From the NCBI GenBank assembly GCA_013180625.2, contig SNVD02010181.1:372001-436000 (forward strand): a stretch of 64,000 nucleotides of DNA, given 5' to 3'. The notes under the pieces are model-generated. The model was not told the DNA's origin, made no database searches, and worked only from the letters and a program-made list of their open reading frames with translations. Below, one piece after another: positions 12,530-23,625 of the stretch. This DNA comes from Boswellia sacra (taxonomy: Eukaryota; Streptophyta; Magnoliopsida; Sapindales; Burseraceae). The translations under genes and the position numbers were made by a program. The stretch's first letter is position 1, and the number at the start of each line of letters is the position of its first letter.

Positions 12530-12770
12530 TCGGGTTAGTTATCTTATTTTAGAAAATTATATTGAATTATATGATTTATAGCACATTTATAAATTGGAGT
12601 ATTGTTTATTATAATTTTTAATATTTTATATCAAGTATTACTATACACATGAACAACCTATACAACCAATGTCATATAATGAGATATGGCATAATATCAT
12701 TGGATGAGTGAAAGACAAGTAATAATAAATGAGAGAAATAATAATAAATAAAGAATAATGATAAATAATG
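12530..12770 (-). repeat. AT-rich dispersed repeat in PMEI upstream region
   Basis: The sequence tattttagaaaattatat... through tcattggatgagtgaaagac and aaatgagagaaataataata recurs upstream of PMEI-B (41640-41870), upstream of the truncated PMEI (37680-37905), and inverted upstream of the ZRK genes (about 20100-20560 and the B equivalent). It looks like a small MITE-like or other non-autonomous element, but I could not define its ends. Confidence 0.55.
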
Positions 12771-12779
12771 GTTTGCTAG

Positions 12780-14880
12780 AAATTGAACTTTATGTCGGAT
12801 TTAAAGACCCAAGGTGATGCAAAGTTTCCTCAAAAATTTCAATGGGTCAGGATATCAGTTATTAGAAAAACCAATTGTTGCCTCTAACACTAGTGTTGAT
12901 GCAGAATTAGCGAACAAACAAGAGGAAAGCATGGACTACAGTTACTCCGCCAAAACTACAAGGGGGATGAGATGAGCTGTAGAATGTATTGTATATCAAA
13001 AAGTCTTATACTTTATGACGATTAGTACCTCTCTTCTCGTCTTCAGTTGTTAGATCCATAGTCATCAAATGCTTAATTGAGTTGTTGAAATTAGAGCTCT
13101 TCAATTATTTTCCTTATTTTTCTCGTTCATATTTGATGACTTGAGAATTAAGTATGACTTAAAAAATGAGTTTTTCAAAGAAAAATATTTAATCTGCTAC
13201 AAACCAAGTCTTTAAAGTTTCTATCTTTTCTTTTCTTCTGTATTTATATGTTGCGAGGAGCATCAAACAAATAAAAGGAAAGCAGATGAGTTTTTAATTT
13301 CCTTATAGATAATTAAATTTCAAGCTAACTACACTAAATTTAACATAAGCTCTAATGCCATCCCCTCACAGGAGGAACTATGTATACATTTTACTTCTTC
13401 TGTATGTTAACCATTGCCATTCTGTTTCAATTGTATTTCAACTATTTAGTATTAACTTGTATATAATTTGATTAATTTTTTTGGGATATTAGATTTCTTA
13501 ATTACTCTGAATGTTTCTTAATTTGCCAACCTCCATTCAACTTGAGCTCATTTGTTTTTAAGTAACATGTATTGCAGCTGTCAATGAACATCAGGCAAAT
13601 TGTACATACAGTTGTCGAAAGACTTCCATTAGTTTGATATATTACAATGGTGTGTTTACAATTAAAATATGTCCTTGCATTGTAAATAATACCTTACCCC
13701 TCGTAATTTGTTTGGGATATTTTCCCATTTAGGATGTGTCACTCTTCTTTGTTATTCTTGTTTCTTGATAATATAATATCTCAAATTGAAATCCAGATTT
13801 TGCAGTTACATTTCTTCTTGTCAACCCATATAATGTTGACCTACTATTGTTTTCAATTTCTGAGTTTTTTTTTTAATATGTCTAGTGAAGAAAAACTTAG
13901 AGAAATTGCAAGAACAAGCAGTGCTAAAAAACTATAATAACATTGTTATGACAATTAGTATAATTGTGCAGAGTACAAAATACATCATGTGAAATCTGCT
14001 TTTTGGTTAGCAGGGATTTTATGATTTTTGGTTTGCTTCTTGTGTTAATATTTGCATTTTTTTATAATCATTGAGAAAAATAAAATTGTTCTAATTCAAG
14101 TAACAATTTGGTGCACAACAGCATGTCATACATTAATTATGGCATGTTATTATGCCATTTTTATTTGAAAGTTATAGTTAATAGATGAAGATCAAATGGT
14201 TACGTTATTTTACCCGAATATGTAATGTATCAAAATAGTCAAGAAACTTAGCATAAATGAATTCCACCACGGTAAAGGGGAAGAAAAAAATGGCAATCAA
14301 ACTTTTTGTAATTTATTATTGAACTTGAAAGATTTAGGGAACCACAGAAAAATTATAAATTAGATATAATTGAGGTTATTTTGGGAATATTAAAGTTTTT
14401 GTGAAGTAAAAGTTTTATTTTTAAAATATGATTAAAAATATGTATAAAAAATGTGTGCAAAGCACTTTATAATTGGGCGCAAATAGCACCTTTTTTTTAA
14501 ATATTATTGAAATTTGACTAAGCCGTGGATTAAATTTTTTTTGCCCATTACCACATATAAATTAAATTGAAGATAATGCTGTGATTTTTGGATTCAATTG
14601 ATTAAACTGAAGATAATTTTTGGATTTGATCAAATATAAAAATTTTAAAAAAATTTATTTTAATATTTTTATTCATAACAAAAAAAAATTAACTTGAAAG
14701 ATGATGTTTATGTAGTATTAAGAGTTTTCTTTCTTTTCAATATATTTTATCTTTTCATAACAATGTTTAATTACTTCTTCTTTAATTTATTATTTTTTAA
14801 GTTTTTAGAATCTATTATTATTATTATTATTATTATAAATCATATTATTCAATATTCTATTAAATTTTGTATAAGAAAGA
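12780..14880. other. Intergenic sequence, no gene supported
   Basis: AT-rich spacer, duplicated at about 41870-43970. A short stretch near 12860-12970 (ELANKQEESMDYSYSAKTT in one frame) has a codon-like look and could be an exon relic, but I do not recognise it. An (ATT)n run sits at about 14815-14836. Confidence 0.5.
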
Positions 14881-14889
14881 GGGGGGAGA

Positions 14890-15840
14890 GGGATTTTTTT
14901 AAAAGATAATAGAAGCTTAGACGGCTTGCCGGACAAAGGGGAGATGGCGAGCCACCTGTTGAATCTGGTCCTCCAATCATCATTTCATCAAGCTAGAACT
15001 CCTACTCTTTATCATCTCCTCCACTCCTTCGCCCGTCGAGTCATCGTTTCACTCACGGATTGGCCTCCATTTCTTCCTTGCACAATAATCCTAATCCCAA
15101 ATGCCCCTTGTTCGATGGCAATGACAAGTACCACAGATTCATCCTTTTGCATCCTCCATAAGGAACACCACCAAGAATGAGATCATTAATTAAATAATTT
15201 TTTGTCATCACAAAACAAACAAATTGCCCTTTCATAGAATTATGATTCTATTGTCTCTAACATAATAACAAGGAATTAAAATAATGAACAAAATGCAACA
15301 AAGTCAAATATAAATATATGGCATTGTATATTACTTAAATATTTATCAAGAATACAACTTTAACAACACGCAATTGACTATTAATAGATGTATTAAGAAA
15401 TTTTCTTTATATAATAAATATATGACCCAACATTTATTCATGTTATTTGTTGTGTTAGTTTCGTGCTAGATTTATGCTAGGTTTGTAGTACTTTTCTTTA
15501 TATAATAAATATATTACCCAACATTTATTTATGTTATTTGTTGTGTTAGTTTCATGCTAGATTTGTATTAGGTTTGTAGTACTTTTTTTTCTATTATTAA
15601 GTTTAGATCTCCGTATCATAAATATAATATGGGCATAAAATAATTTTTCCATTTATTTATAAGTTTACAAACTATTTGAAAAAGTGAAATTAATTTTTAT
15701 CAGTATTCCTATAATTCCAATATTAAAAAATAGATTAATAATTAATCGAAAAGAATAAAAGCAAAACAAAATATTTATTTGATAAGAAAAATATTTTTTA
15801 ATTTATTAATGTATATTATTTTAAAAATTAGGTATAAAAT
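14890..15840 (+). repeat. Internal direct repeat, first copy
   Basis: A block starting near agaagcttagacggcttg and containing gatggcgagccac, gttgaatctggt, cctccaatcatcatttcatc and, later, attaaataattttttgtcatcac and aaatgcaacaaagtcaaatat is repeated in more diverged form at about 15860-17450. The 5' part (14926-15180) has an 84-codon open frame of skewed composition that I do not recognise; it may be a captured exon or organelle-targeting-like sequence. Duplicated again in unit B at about 43990-44940. Confidence 0.6.
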
Positions 15841-15859
15841 ATTATTGTTCAGGGATGAG

Positions 15860-17450
15860 GGGGTTAAAAAGAGAATAGAAGTTTGGATGGCTCGTCAATC
15901 GACAACGAGGAGATGGTGACCCACTTGTAAATCTGGTTTTCCGATCATCATTTCATCCAGCCAGAATTTCCTCTCTCTCATCTCTTTCATCCCCTTTTCC
16001 CATTAGGGCATCCTTTCACTAGTGTCTGGGCCCCCAATTCTTCCTCGCAAAACAATCCCAATCCCAATCACCCCTTATTTGATGGTCCTCCACAGTCATT
16101 GATTCACCTATTGGGTCATCCTTTCATTCGTGTGTTGGCCCCCCATTCTTCCTCACAAAACAATCCTAATCTCAAACACCCCTTATTTGATGGTCCTCCA
16201 CAATCATTGACTCACCCATTGGGTCATCCTTTCACTCAATGTGTTGCCCCCAATTCTTCATTGCAAAACAATCCTAATCCCAAACACCCCTTATTTGATG
16301 GTCCTCCACAATCATTGATTCGCTCATTGTGCATTGATTCGCTCATTGTGCATTGATTCGCCCATTAGGTCACCATTTCACTCATGCATGGGCCCCCAAC
16401 TCTTCCTCACAAAACAATCGTAATCCCAAACACCATTTATTTGATAGTCCTCCACAATCATTGATCCCTTATATGATGGTCCTCCACAATCATTGATTCG
16501 CCTATTGGGTCATTCTTTCACTCGTGTGTGGCCCCCAATTCTTTCTTGTAAAATAATCCTAATCTCAAACACCTCTTATTTAATGGTCCTCCACAATGTA
16601 AAACAATCATAATCCCAAACACCCCTTAACTGGTAGTCCTCCATAATCATTGATTCACCCGTTAGGTCATCCTTTCACTCATGCGTCGACCTCTAAACAG
16701 TCCCAAATTTGATGGTCCTCCAGAATCGCAATCATTGATTGAATAGACATTGATGGTCCTGCACAAGGCTTGCAGGATCTTCCATTTAAATCATGAGATA
16801 GTCTTTTGTTGAAATCAAACCTATGATCTCATAGTAGCCTTACCACTCCTTCCTTGGTTGTGTTCTTCTCACTGGGCTAACCCATTGAATAATTTTTGCC
16901 ATCACAAACCAAATAAATTACCCCTTCATATAATTCTGGATTCTATTGTCTGTAAAACAATAACAAGAAATTAAAAATAATGAACAAAATGCAACAAATA
17001 TAAATATATAATAGGGTTTATTACTTGAATATTTATCAATAAGAAGCTTTTAACAGCACATAATTGACTATTAATAGATGTATTTATAAATTCTCTCTAT
17101 ATAATAACTATATAACCCAACAGTTATTTATGTTATTTGTTGTGTTAGTTTCGTGCTAGGTCTGTGTTTGGTTTGTATTACTTTTTTATTATTATTAAGT
17201 TTAGCTCTGCCTATCATATATCAAATAATCATAAATATAATATAGGCAAAATTATTTTTCCATTTAGTTATAAGTTTACAAACTATTTGAAAATGTCAAA
17301 TTAATTTTTTATCATATAATCCTATCATTCCAATAATAAGAAATAGATTAATCCTTAATAATAAATAATAAAAGGAAAGCAAAAGGTTTTATTAAAACTT
17401 GATAAGAAATTTTTTTAATTTAATAATGTATATTATTTTAAAAATTAGGA
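15860..17450 (+). repeat. Internal direct repeat, second copy, carrying minisatellite
   Basis: The second copy of the preceding block, expanded in its middle by the 108-bp minisatellite. The flanking match includes gagatggtgacccacttg, aatcatcatttcatccagcc-like and later ttgactattaatagatgtat and gttatttgttgtgttagttt. The equivalent in unit B is about 44950-46540. Confidence 0.6.
15990..16760 (+). repeat. ~108-bp minisatellite
   Basis: About seven imperfect units marked by tttgatggtcctccacaatc and aaaacaatcctaatcccaaa, for example at 16081, 16189 and 16299. The first units have period 108-110, later ones are shorter and scrambled. A ~22-bp subrepeat near 16310-16356 (gattcgctcattgtgcatt) is present twice here and once in unit B. 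An 85-codon frame (16099-16356) is just the translated repeat. Confidence 0.85.
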
Positions 17451-17459
17451 ATAAATCAT

Positions 17460-20400
17460 TATTGTTATTATAAGTTAATGAATAAAAGTCTTATTATTAC
17501 CCAACAATCAAGTTTAAAGTTTATCTTTATGAAGAAATTGTTATTCTAGTCGAAACATATCAAAGAGTTTGCCAAAGAAATTTATAAAGAGGTTGGCTAA
17601 TAATTACTGGAATAAAAAAAAAATCTTATTTTTGCCCAACAATGAAGTTTAAAGTTTCATCAGAGATCTTTTTGGTAAAACTGCTATTATAGTTGAAACA
17701 GATCAAAGAGTTTGCCAAAGAAATTTCAAAAGAGATTGGCTGATGATTACCGAAATTTTATCCCTAAGGATGGATAACGAGAAAGAGAGATAGGGGCCGA
17801 TCCATGAACTTTTTGGAGACTGAGCTGAATTTAATTAAAGAACCTTGAAATATGAGAAAAATTTATTAACAAGAAATTAAAATTTTACCTAGATATGTGC
17901 ATAATGAACCTTACATCTCAAAACACAAAACATATATTATATACAATGGACAAAAACACAATAACAACTCATCTATTAAGTAAAGCATTCTTATATAAAG
18001 TTTCAGTAGAATAAATTAAAATGTCTAAAAAATATATAATATTTCACACATTTTATTCCATCACAATTAATTTAAATGATAAAAGCCCATTTAATTCAAA
18101 TTAAAATCAACTATATATAATAAAAGCCTAATTCAAATTAAATAGTCTCTAATATTTTTAACCATATAATGATCTACATCACAAAAAAATTTAACAAAAT
18201 CTATGAAATAAGACATTAAAATTAATTCTTAAAATCTATATGTCAGATCTACATAATAAAACTATAACTCAAATCAAATACTTAAAAATTATTAAAAAAA
18301 ATAACCCAGCATCATACATAATTTACTAAATAACATTTAATTTATCAAAGTACATCAAATAAGACGTTAAAACTAAGTATCAAAACTGACAAATTAAATA
18401 TCTATATTAAAACTAAAATCTTAAAATAATTACGTGAATATTTGAGTAATATATGAGTTTCTTTTTTCAGTAAAAGTCAAGAATCTATTTTTGAAATATC
18501 TTTTTTGTTAACAGTTAAAAGTAAGAAATTGAAGAAGAAAAGATGGAAAGAGTGCTACAAGTTAGGTTGACTGAGCTTTCAAAATGGTAGAGATCCTGGA
18601 GATAAGTTAATGGTCTTTAAAATTCGTTGTAAGTTAGCTTCGTGAATGAATATATAAATTATATTCATTATTTACTTAAGGGTTGTTTTTATTGGGTGTT
18701 ATGGAAACTTGCAATTTCTTTTCAAAAAGGCAAACGGATTGCAGCCCGAACCAGCCCTCTTTTGCGTCTATCCTTGGACAGAGAGTTGTTTAAAACGAAG
18801 TAGTAATAGGATTTCACACCATTCTCATATGCACTATAAGCATTTAGGAGCGGACCTAGAAAAATTTTGTCAAATGGCTTAAAAATTTTTAACTCAAAAT
18901 GAAGTCATTTTAACTCTTTTCAACCTTATATTTTTTATTTTGTAGATATTCGTGATTGAAACAATTTGGTAGCTATTTAACATAAGTGTTATTATTTTTA
19001 ATTATTTTTATAAAAGAAGTTATGAAAAAAATGTTGTATAATTGGAAGACAAGCAAATTTAACCAAATTCTTATAAATATGCCTACGTATAATTCTAACA
19101 TGTTACAAATATATATATATTAAAAGTAAAGCTTGTCATATTATTGTATCAAAACATTAAAGTAATTAAAATAATTATTTTTCTTTATTGTTATGACAAA
19201 TATTAAAAAATTCATAGAAATTATTAAAATTTATTGAAATTGAATAAAAAGGTGAGAGATTTTGTGAATATTTATAACCCCATACAACTAGTTTTTTAAA
19301 TTTAATGTCTTTAATATGTTTAATGGCAAGATCAATCAATTAATATAGGCTCTTCGGTCACTAAAAACTAATTATTTTTTGTGTGCTTTTATTAATTGAT
19401 TAACCAACTTCATATGTACACTTGTCAAGTTAAGTAATAAAATGTTGAACACATTATTATAAACTAGTATTTTAGAGTGTAATTGTTTACAAATAATCTC
19501 CGTGATTTTTTTAAAACTTTTTCATAATTTTCATAATTTTTTTGCAAGTAGGATAAACACCAAATAGCGCTTTAGTGGGGCAGTTAGAATCCACAAGCGA
19601 TGCTCAAACCCACAAATCTTACCCTGGAATCTACAAGAGCTTTCCAAATTCACGGAAGAAAAGTCGAATCCATGACAAGATAAAAATCCCGAAGGAATTT
19701 GTGATATTTGATTAATAATCCATCTTATTTCAAAATAAAGGAATGACAACCTAATTCTTGCAAAACAAGACGACTAATTTAAGGGAAATAAATCCTAATA
19801 ATATTTTGATGCCACTAAAAATTATAAAATCCTAATTAAACAAGAAAATAATAATCAACTTCCTAAAATAATAGAAATCCTAACAAAAAACTAGACTCTA
19901 ACTCAAACTTGTGCTGCATCAATTATATTTTAATTAAGAACATAAAATTGAATATAAACTAAATCATGTAATTCAATATAATTTTCCAAAATGCAACATA
20001 ACATTACTTAAACCAAATTGGAAAGTGTAAACATAACATAAAAGAATATATCTACATATATAACCAAATTTATACAACTTGATATGACATAATCTTATTA
20101 AATGAATAAATAAATTATTAAATTATTTATTATTATTTCTCTCATTTATTATTGTCTTTCACTCATCCAATGATATTTTGCCATGTCACATTATATGAAA
20201 TTGGTTGAATGGGTTGTTCGTATGTATAGTAATACTCAAACAAAATATATGGTAACTTTCTATTTATAAATTTAGTAGTGCTAAACTTATAACTTACATA
20301 TAACCCAAACTCTACAACTTGATGTGACAGTCTACATTGCCAAAATTCATTGGAGGCTGAAAAAAAAATAATAAAAGTTACATCTCCAATAGGATTTTAT

Positions 20401-21090
20401 CATGTAGACTACCACATCAGGTTATAAAAATTTGGATTGTATATACCTTGTAAGTTAAGTATTACTATTATAAATTTGATCAAAAACAATACTCTAATTT
20501 ATAAATGTGATCCAAATCATATAAATGTGATCTGAATCATATAATTTTCTAAAATAAGATCAATTATACATTAACTTTAAAAATTCAAAATTCATATTTG
20601 AATTTTTTAATTGACAAAAATATGAGTAAATCATTATTTAAATGTTATTAAATTTTTTATTTTAACTAACAATATAAAATTAAGGTGTATCTTTCACAGT
20701 AGATTTTATTATTAACAATATTATATACCATTACTGTTGGAAATTAATGATATTTTTATTTTAAATTTAACTTATAAAAGGGTTATTTTTGGTTTTTAAA
20801 AGGGTGGGTAAATCAAATACTTAGTTTCTATTTTTTAAGTATAAGAGGTGTATTTAGAATATGGGTGTGAAAATGAATTTTAGGAATGTACATAACCTCA
20901 CCCCTTGTTATTTAACTAACTAATGGGTTTTCTGCATTTATTAAGGATATTATAATAATTTTTCAAACAAAAAGGTTGTGATATTTAACTTATTAGAGAT
21001 CTGTCTATTTTTCCACTTGAAACCTCAATTTGGGTCCATTTTATAATTCGATAAAAAAATTCTCAAGCGTCTTACAATTTTCCGCGACCC
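17460..21090. other. Intergenic sequence, no gene supported
   Basis: AT-rich spacer between the minisatellite and the ZRK gene, duplicated at about 46550-50180. It includes a short local repeat (caaagagtttgccaaagaaa at 17560 and 17706) and the inverted copy of the PMEI-upstream AT-rich repeat at about 20100-20560. I see no coding region, only AT-rich short frames. Confidence 0.55.
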
Positions 21091-21242
21091 AACTACTAAG
21101 GTATCCCCTCTTTAAATCTGTCGGCGTGGACTTTCGTCAACTCAGCTCGGCAGGGCTGGAGTTTTCTGAATCTTAAGCTTTATAGTTGTGCTTCTATAGG
21201 TACGTCTTGCCTTCAACTCAAATTCTATAATTAGAGCAAAAT

Positions 21243-21375
21243 TGTAACGACCGGACCCCTGGCACGTGGCACTTTGTGGCCCTTTCGCCTTCAAGAGGTG
21301 GCCCCCGTGTCAGGCTACAGTCGCACACAGTCCAGTATTGTCCGCTCTGGGCCCACCGGCCCTCACGGTTTTGTC
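21243..21375 (+). repeat. Left arm of perfect inverted repeat
   Basis: 133 bp identical to the reverse complement of 21520-21652, from tgtaacgaccggacccctgg to cacggttttgtc. Confidence 0.95.
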
Positions 21376-21519
21376 CCCCGAACTACCCTGTCTTGGGGAA
21401 TGGGGCCTTATAGGACACCCTCTATTACCCTCAAGGGATTATTCCCAGGAGCGCCTCCCCCCACTCGAACTCATGACCTTAAAGGTCATTAGAATTCAAA
21501 GTGAGTACCATTCGGGCAA

Positions 21520-21652
21520 GACAAAACCGTGAGGGCCGGTGGGCCCAGAGCGGACAATACTGGACTGTGTGCGACTGTAGCCTGACACGGGGGCCACCTC
21601 TTGAAGGCGAAAGGGCCACAAAGTGCCACGTGCCAGGGGTCCGGTCGTTACA
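21520..21652 (-). repeat. Right arm of perfect inverted repeat
   Basis: Exact reverse complement of 21243-21375. A transcript through both arms would form a long double-stranded stem with a 144-nt loop. Confidence 0.95.
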
Positions 21653-22043
21653 TAAAAAGGCGCCTTTTTTATGTAACGACCCGGACTTCAAGAGGTGGCC
21701 CCCGTGTGACACTTTGTGGCCCTTTCGCCTTCAAGAGGTGGCCCCCACGTGGCACTTTGTGTCCGGTCGTACAGTCAATCGGTATTGTCCTCTTTGGCAG
21801 CCCGCAGGCCCCTCAAGGTTTTGTTCCTGTTAGCCCACAGGCCCAAGACGCCTCCCCCACTCGAACTCGGGACCTCCACCACAAAGGCTCCTAAAGTTCA
21901 TCATGAGTACCATTCGGGCAACTTTTCCCCGGTGGCAGGGGTCCGGTCGTTACAAAAATTGTGCTATTTACATGCTTCATGTTATCACTTGAAAATTGTT
22001 AAACTAAAATCTGCTCTTCACGTTCCTTAGTTAAAAGCATTTC

Positions 22044-23087
22044 ATGGGTTTAATTTGTGGATACGCAATGAGTTGGTTTTTCAGAAGAACCGAGAAAAAA
22101 GATAAGAAAGCCTGTATAATGAGAAATGGAAAAATTTTACTGGAAAATTTGATTGCATCTAGTTTTGGCAAGCGTAATCCTTTTCGTCATTACTGTTGTG
22201 AAGAGCTGAAGACAGCGACAAACAACTATGATAGCAAAAAAATTATTTCAACTGGATTAGACTGTAGATTGTACAAGGGTTTTCTGCATGACCGCTCGAT
22301 TTCTGTTATGACATTTACGGGTGGTTATGGTAGAAATGATGAATTTTGTTTTAATAACATTATATTTGCATCACAGATGAATCACAAAAGTCTTTTGATT
22401 TTACTTGGATGTTGCTTGGAGACTCAAACTCCTATTCTAGTGTTTGAATCTGTCGAGGGTGAGAGTCTTGCTGATCGTATTTACCGACCGCATTTTGAGC
22501 CTTTATTATTCACACATAGGCTAAAGATTGCAATGGATGTAGCAAATGCAATTGCATATCTTCACGTTGGACTTTCCAGGCCCATCATTTTTAGAGATAT
22601 CAAACCATCCTATATTTTATTCGATGATAACAATGTTCCCAAATTATTTGATTATTCACTTTGTAGGCCTATACCAGAAGGTGAAACTTTCTTACACGTG
22701 CTAGTAGAAAGGACATATAGATTCATTTCTCCTGAGTACCACATGACTGGCGTTTGCAATGAAAAGAGTGATGTTTATAGTTTTGGTGTATTGCTACTTA
22801 TACTTTTGACTGGCAAGAAAACACGGTATTATTCTGAAGATACTCAAGCTGCTGATCCATATAGTTTTGATGAATTGCACGATGTTGTGGGGAAGCATTT
22901 TGAAAATAATAGGATTAATGAGATTGTAGATCCAACAATTATTAGAGAGGAAGCATATCCAGGAGAGGAGCAGCAATTTCAAGCTTTCGCGGAGCTTGCC
23001 CTTGAATGTGTCTCAAAATCATGGGAAGTTAGGCCAACGATGGTTGATGTGGCAAAACAACTTAGAAAAATTTATCACTGCAGTTGA
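22044..23087 (+). CDS. ZRK/ZED1-like receptor-like pseudokinase, copy A
   Basis: An intact 347-codon single-exon gene. The N-terminal pattern (RNGKILLENLIASSFGK, NPFRHY, EELKTATNNYD) and short kinase-only layout match the ZRK family, whose members in Arabidopsis act as adaptors between effector-modified kinases and the NLR ZAR1. Kinase motifs are degraded: no glycine loop (ISTGLDCRLYKG, 68-79), the ATP-binding Lys position is Thr (SVMTF, 87-91), HRD is FRD (183-185), DFG is DYS (203-205), and the activation-loop GTYGF is RTYRF. D243 and R330 of the C-lobe remain. ATP-dependent activity is unlikely. The second methionine (22068, MSWFF) may be the true start, as its ATG context is shared with the downstream paralogues while the first ATG is not. 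Confidence 0.85.
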   Translation: MGLICGYAMSWFFRRTEKKDKKACIMRNGKILLENLIASSFGKRNPFRHYCCEELKTATNNYDSKKIISTGLDCRLYKGFLHDRSISVMTFTGGYGRNDEFCFNNIIFASQMNHKSLLILLGCCLETQTPILVFESVEGESLADRIYRPHFEPLLFTHRLKIAMDVANAIAYLHVGLSRPIIFRDIKPSYILFDDNNVPKLFDYSLCRPIPEGETFLHVLVERTYRFISPEYHMTGVCNEKSDVYSFGVLLLILLTGKKTRYYSEDTQAADPYSFDELHDVVGKHFENNRINEIVDPTIIREEAYPGEEQQFQAFAELALECVSKSWEVRPTMVDVAKQLRKIYHCS

Positions 23088-23620
23088 TGTACGTATTAGT
23101 TTATATAATATTCTTTAGTTTCTTTTTTTTTTAAATTTTATGGATGTTGGTTTGGAGCCTTAATTCTATACTGATTCCATTTATGATATATGAATGAATA
23201 TGTACTTCATTTTGATACTAACTTAGATTTCAAGTTCCAGTAGATATTTATTGGGTATACGATCAATTTATATGCATTTTTAAACTGTATTTTTTTCCCC
23301 CTTCTCATGGATGCAATTGTATGTAGCATAACTTATTTAAAAGACAGAAGAAAATCTATTAATTTATCAGTCTATAACTAGGATGTTACATAAGTTAATA
23401 TATATGCCTCTAGAATTAGACCGGTTCTGATTTCTCTATTTTTCTGAAGAATAGCGCTTCTCCTACCCATATCGATCGAATAGAACAAGTATAGCAAAAA
23501 CTTAGCTCATTTCCTCATACAAGCAGTGATCTTGCTGAAATAATAACCTTTTTTCCATCATTAACATTACAATCAGTCGAAGTTTTTTCCGCTAGCTAGT
23601 TATATAAAAGATCAATTAGT
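23088..23620. other. 3' flank of ZRK-A
   Basis: Duplicated at 51458-51990 and partly similar to the sequence after the third ZRK gene (57092-57500). No gene. It ends at the solo-LTR insertion. Confidence 0.6.
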
Positions 23621-23625
23621 TATTT
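23621..23625 (+). repeat. Target-site duplication TATTT (left)
   Basis: Repeated at 28350-28354; the unit B empty site at about 51993-51997 has one copy (gttattttccatggg). Confidence 0.9.

Larger units (their letters stand above)
21243..21954 (+). mobile_element. 712-bp GC-rich element with a 133-bp perfect inverted repeat
   Basis: Flanked by AAAAT duplications (21238-21242, 21955-21959); the empty site is in unit B (gcaaaattgtgct, about 50325-50337). Its ends, TGTAACGACCGGACCCCTG and the complement, are typical of plant Gypsy-type LTRs but also form a 19-bp inverted repeat. Inside are two TGTAACG...CGTTACA parts: 21243-21652 and 21672-21954, separated by the palindrome taaaaaggcgcctttttta. 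Part one is a foldback: 21243-21375 is the exact reverse complement of 21520-21652 around a 144-bp spacer. The base composition contrasts sharply with the AT-rich surroundings. It may be a rearranged solo LTR or a foldback element; no protein is encoded. Confidence 0.82.
21200..22030 (+). other. Predicted 5'-UTR intron of ZRK-A, enlarged by an insertion
   Basis: Donor tatag|gtacgt at 21199/21200 and acceptor ccttag at 22030, just before the ZRK start. In unit B the same signals enclose only 114 bp (50287-50400); the 717-bp difference equals the 712-bp insertion plus its 5-bp target duplication. The intron is inferred from signals only; no transcript was available. Confidence 0.45.

Noticed and set aside
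14926..15180. 84-codon frame MPDKGEMASHLLNLV... as a gene
   Set aside because: Possibly an exon relic, but without recognisable family or splice partners. The equivalent in the second internal repeat is broken, so I list it only inside the repeat.
16099..16356. 85-codon frame with repeated HPLFDGPPQSL, also at 45196-45477
   Set aside because: Translation of the 108-bp minisatellite; it is not bounded by gene signals.
21266..22030. Several overlapping frames of 70-110 codons in the GC-rich element
   Set aside because: They lie in the two arms of the inverted repeat and in opposite frames; low stop density follows from GC content. No family resemblance.
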